Translations under genes and position numbers: made by a program
Notes under the pieces: model-generated
Seen by the model: only the letters and a program-made list of their open reading frames with translations
What the model was told of the DNA's origin: nothing
The model's database searches: none
Origin: Nothophaeocryptopus gaeumannii
Taxonomy: Eukaryota > Ascomycota > Dothideomycetes > Mycosphaerellales > Mycosphaerellaceae
Length of the DNA: 64,000 bases
Assembly: GCA_031771865.1 (NCBI GenBank)
Contig: JASISA010000042.1
Coordinates: 2,039,501 to 2,103,500, forward strand
Reading direction: 5' to 3'
In this document: in pieces, positions 62,863 to 64,000 of the stretch
Position numbering within the stretch: position 1 is the first letter of the stretch
How the letters are laid out: each line of letters begins with the position of its first letter

Positions 62863-64000
62863 TGTCTTCCTGACACGACCAATAGTCCTACTCGCCACGT
62901 TCCGGAGTCGATACAATGCTACTCTTGCGGCAAAGTGGACTTTCGTGCACGCCAGACGCCCTGCTGCAACGCCCAGTTTTGCCCACCGTGTAAGTTTACT
63001 TGGTGTGCACCGAGTCGAGCATGAAGCTCATGCGCAGCAGGCCTTTTGACCATCCGCGAGCGCGACAAGTGTCCGGTGTGCTCACATGCAATTTTCGATA
63101 GCAATGACGCTGTCATTCGTCACAACCGCGACTCGTTTGTTCGAGTCTTCCTTAAGCAGGAGGCTGCAGAGCGTCTTTAACGAAGAACTGAGCTTGAACG
63201 ATTGCCAGCGCAACCACTGCTCTCACACAAAGTACCCGTGAACCTCATCGCCTCACCCACGACCAGCCGCCTTCTCTAATTTCCGCAAGAGCTTCAGGAT
63301 CTCATCTTCGACCTCGCTTACTCGAATGATCCCAACACGCAGTTTATCTCGCGCTCAGCCTGGGACTCTACTGGGCCCTTGCTGGGCCAGTCCGTTATTG
63401 AATCGCCCTTTGGTCTCTTCGCGCGGCCTTGAGTCAATGACTTCCTCGTCTCCAAGCAATTCTTCTGGACCACTTGCGAAGCTTGATCCGAAATCATATC
63501 ACGATCTCCCGAGATGACGAAACCGTCACAGAACTCGTGCACAGCCCCAAGGCGAGACACTGTAACCTCATCTTCAAACAAGCTCAGAATCTCACACTCC
63601 GAGACTTGAAGGTGCCTACGGCGTTGTGCGGACTTGCGAAGTCTGCTTTGCGAACGGTCGAGATTCATGTGAGGCCTTGCTTCTTCGACATTGGCCCGCT
63701 GAAACAGCTCAACTTCTGGGATCAACCTCCTGACGACGCATACGAGATGATCATGTTCCACCACGAACTCGGCTCTTGCCGGAATTGAGAAGATCAGAAG
63801 TGTCCCCTGCTGGCAAGAGTACATGTCACCCGAAAGTGATCTACAGGCTTGGACCGGCGTGGTTGGTGGCATGGAGGCCTTCCTGACAGCTCGTCTTTGT
63901 GCAGGCTCCGACTCGTGCATTAAAGGAGAGCAGGCTGCAGTCAATCGCGAGTCGAAGGAGCTCGAAGGTAGGACGATGAATCGATCTTATTCGCAGGCAA
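62863..64000 (+). pseudogene. Pseudogene of a zinc-binding/F-box-like fungal protein, runs off the window
   Basis: One frame reads CYSCGKVDFRARQTPCCNAQ. After a 51-nt intron (62990-63040) it continues CLLTIRERDKCPVCSHAIFD, a RING-like set of cysteine pairs. The same frame then passes TAA at 63178, TAA at 63277, TGA at 63430 and TGA at 63484. Sensible protein lies between them (ERLPAQPLLSHKVPVNL; PQELQDLIFDLAYSNDPNTQF, an F-box-like start; VNDFLVSKQFFW). One missing base at about 63486 shifts the frame, after which it reads IRNHITISRDDETVTELVHSP and onward to 63785. A second shift near 63770 leads to a frame open to the window end. The gene is clearly dead. Both TAA codons could derive from CAA. 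Confidence 0.7.

Noticed and set aside
63318..63944. Minus-strand frame of 208 codons at the right edge
   Set aside because: It is antisense to a pseudogene whose plus-strand reading is clearly protein-like. The open minus frame is by-product.

Overview
The window is nuclear DNA of a filamentous ascomycete, most likely a dothideomycete. The evidence is compact genes with GT-AG introns of about 50-60 nt, alpha-aminoadipate lysine synthesis (LYS1), fungus-specific proteins (BIG1, a Zn2Cys6 regulator, PHO89, a DUF8004-type protein), and a transposon carrying the signature of repeat-induced point mutation (RIP). The class assignment is inference; nothing here fixes a genus. Gene models were built by joining open frames at splice sites that restore the frame and family-like protein sequence.

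Left edge (1-5640) is a nest of transposable elements. The base layer is a heavily RIP-mutated Tad1-like LINE on the minus strand, with readable endonuclease and reverse-transcriptase motifs. The 3' end of a gypsy-type LTR element sits inside its RT domain. This element has a Gag zinc knuckle, an antisense zinc-finger/coiled-coil ORF, a polypurine tract and an LTR. Three solo LTRs with perfect 5-bp target duplications lie further in. None of the LTR insertions looks RIP-mutated.

5.6-31 kb: DUF8004-type protein, a 3.3-kb gene-poor gap, phosphate symporter PHO89, a 5'-incomplete Cys-rich membrane protein, a SERCA calcium pump, CDC6 (divergent from the pump), a tetraspan membrane protein and two low-complexity hypothetical proteins. 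31-44.7 kb: a GPI-type surface protein with PIR-like repeats, enolase, a decayed gene, a conserved Ser-rich fungal protein, a long gap with GGAGCCGA repeats, and a small gene encoding a 15-residue RDPP repeat.

44.7-62.5 kb is dense and housekeeping: mitochondrial methionyl-tRNA synthetase, an F-box protein, LYS1 with a 19-nt exon, BIG1/RRP17 as a divergent pair, tropomyosin, a securin-like protein, a disordered charged protein, a Zn2Cys6 regulator, ATG10, and the divergent pair U1A/U2B''-type snRNP protein and ARC40. The right edge (62.9-64 kb) is a pseudogene with several stops and frameshifts that runs off the window. No tRNA, rRNA or CRISPR was recognised.

The genes are mostly unrelated in function; no biosynthetic cluster is visible. 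The strongest candidates for something undescribed are the RDPP repeat gene, the antisense ORF of the LTR element, and the LTRs that share an identical 3' half but have unrelated 5' (U3) halves.
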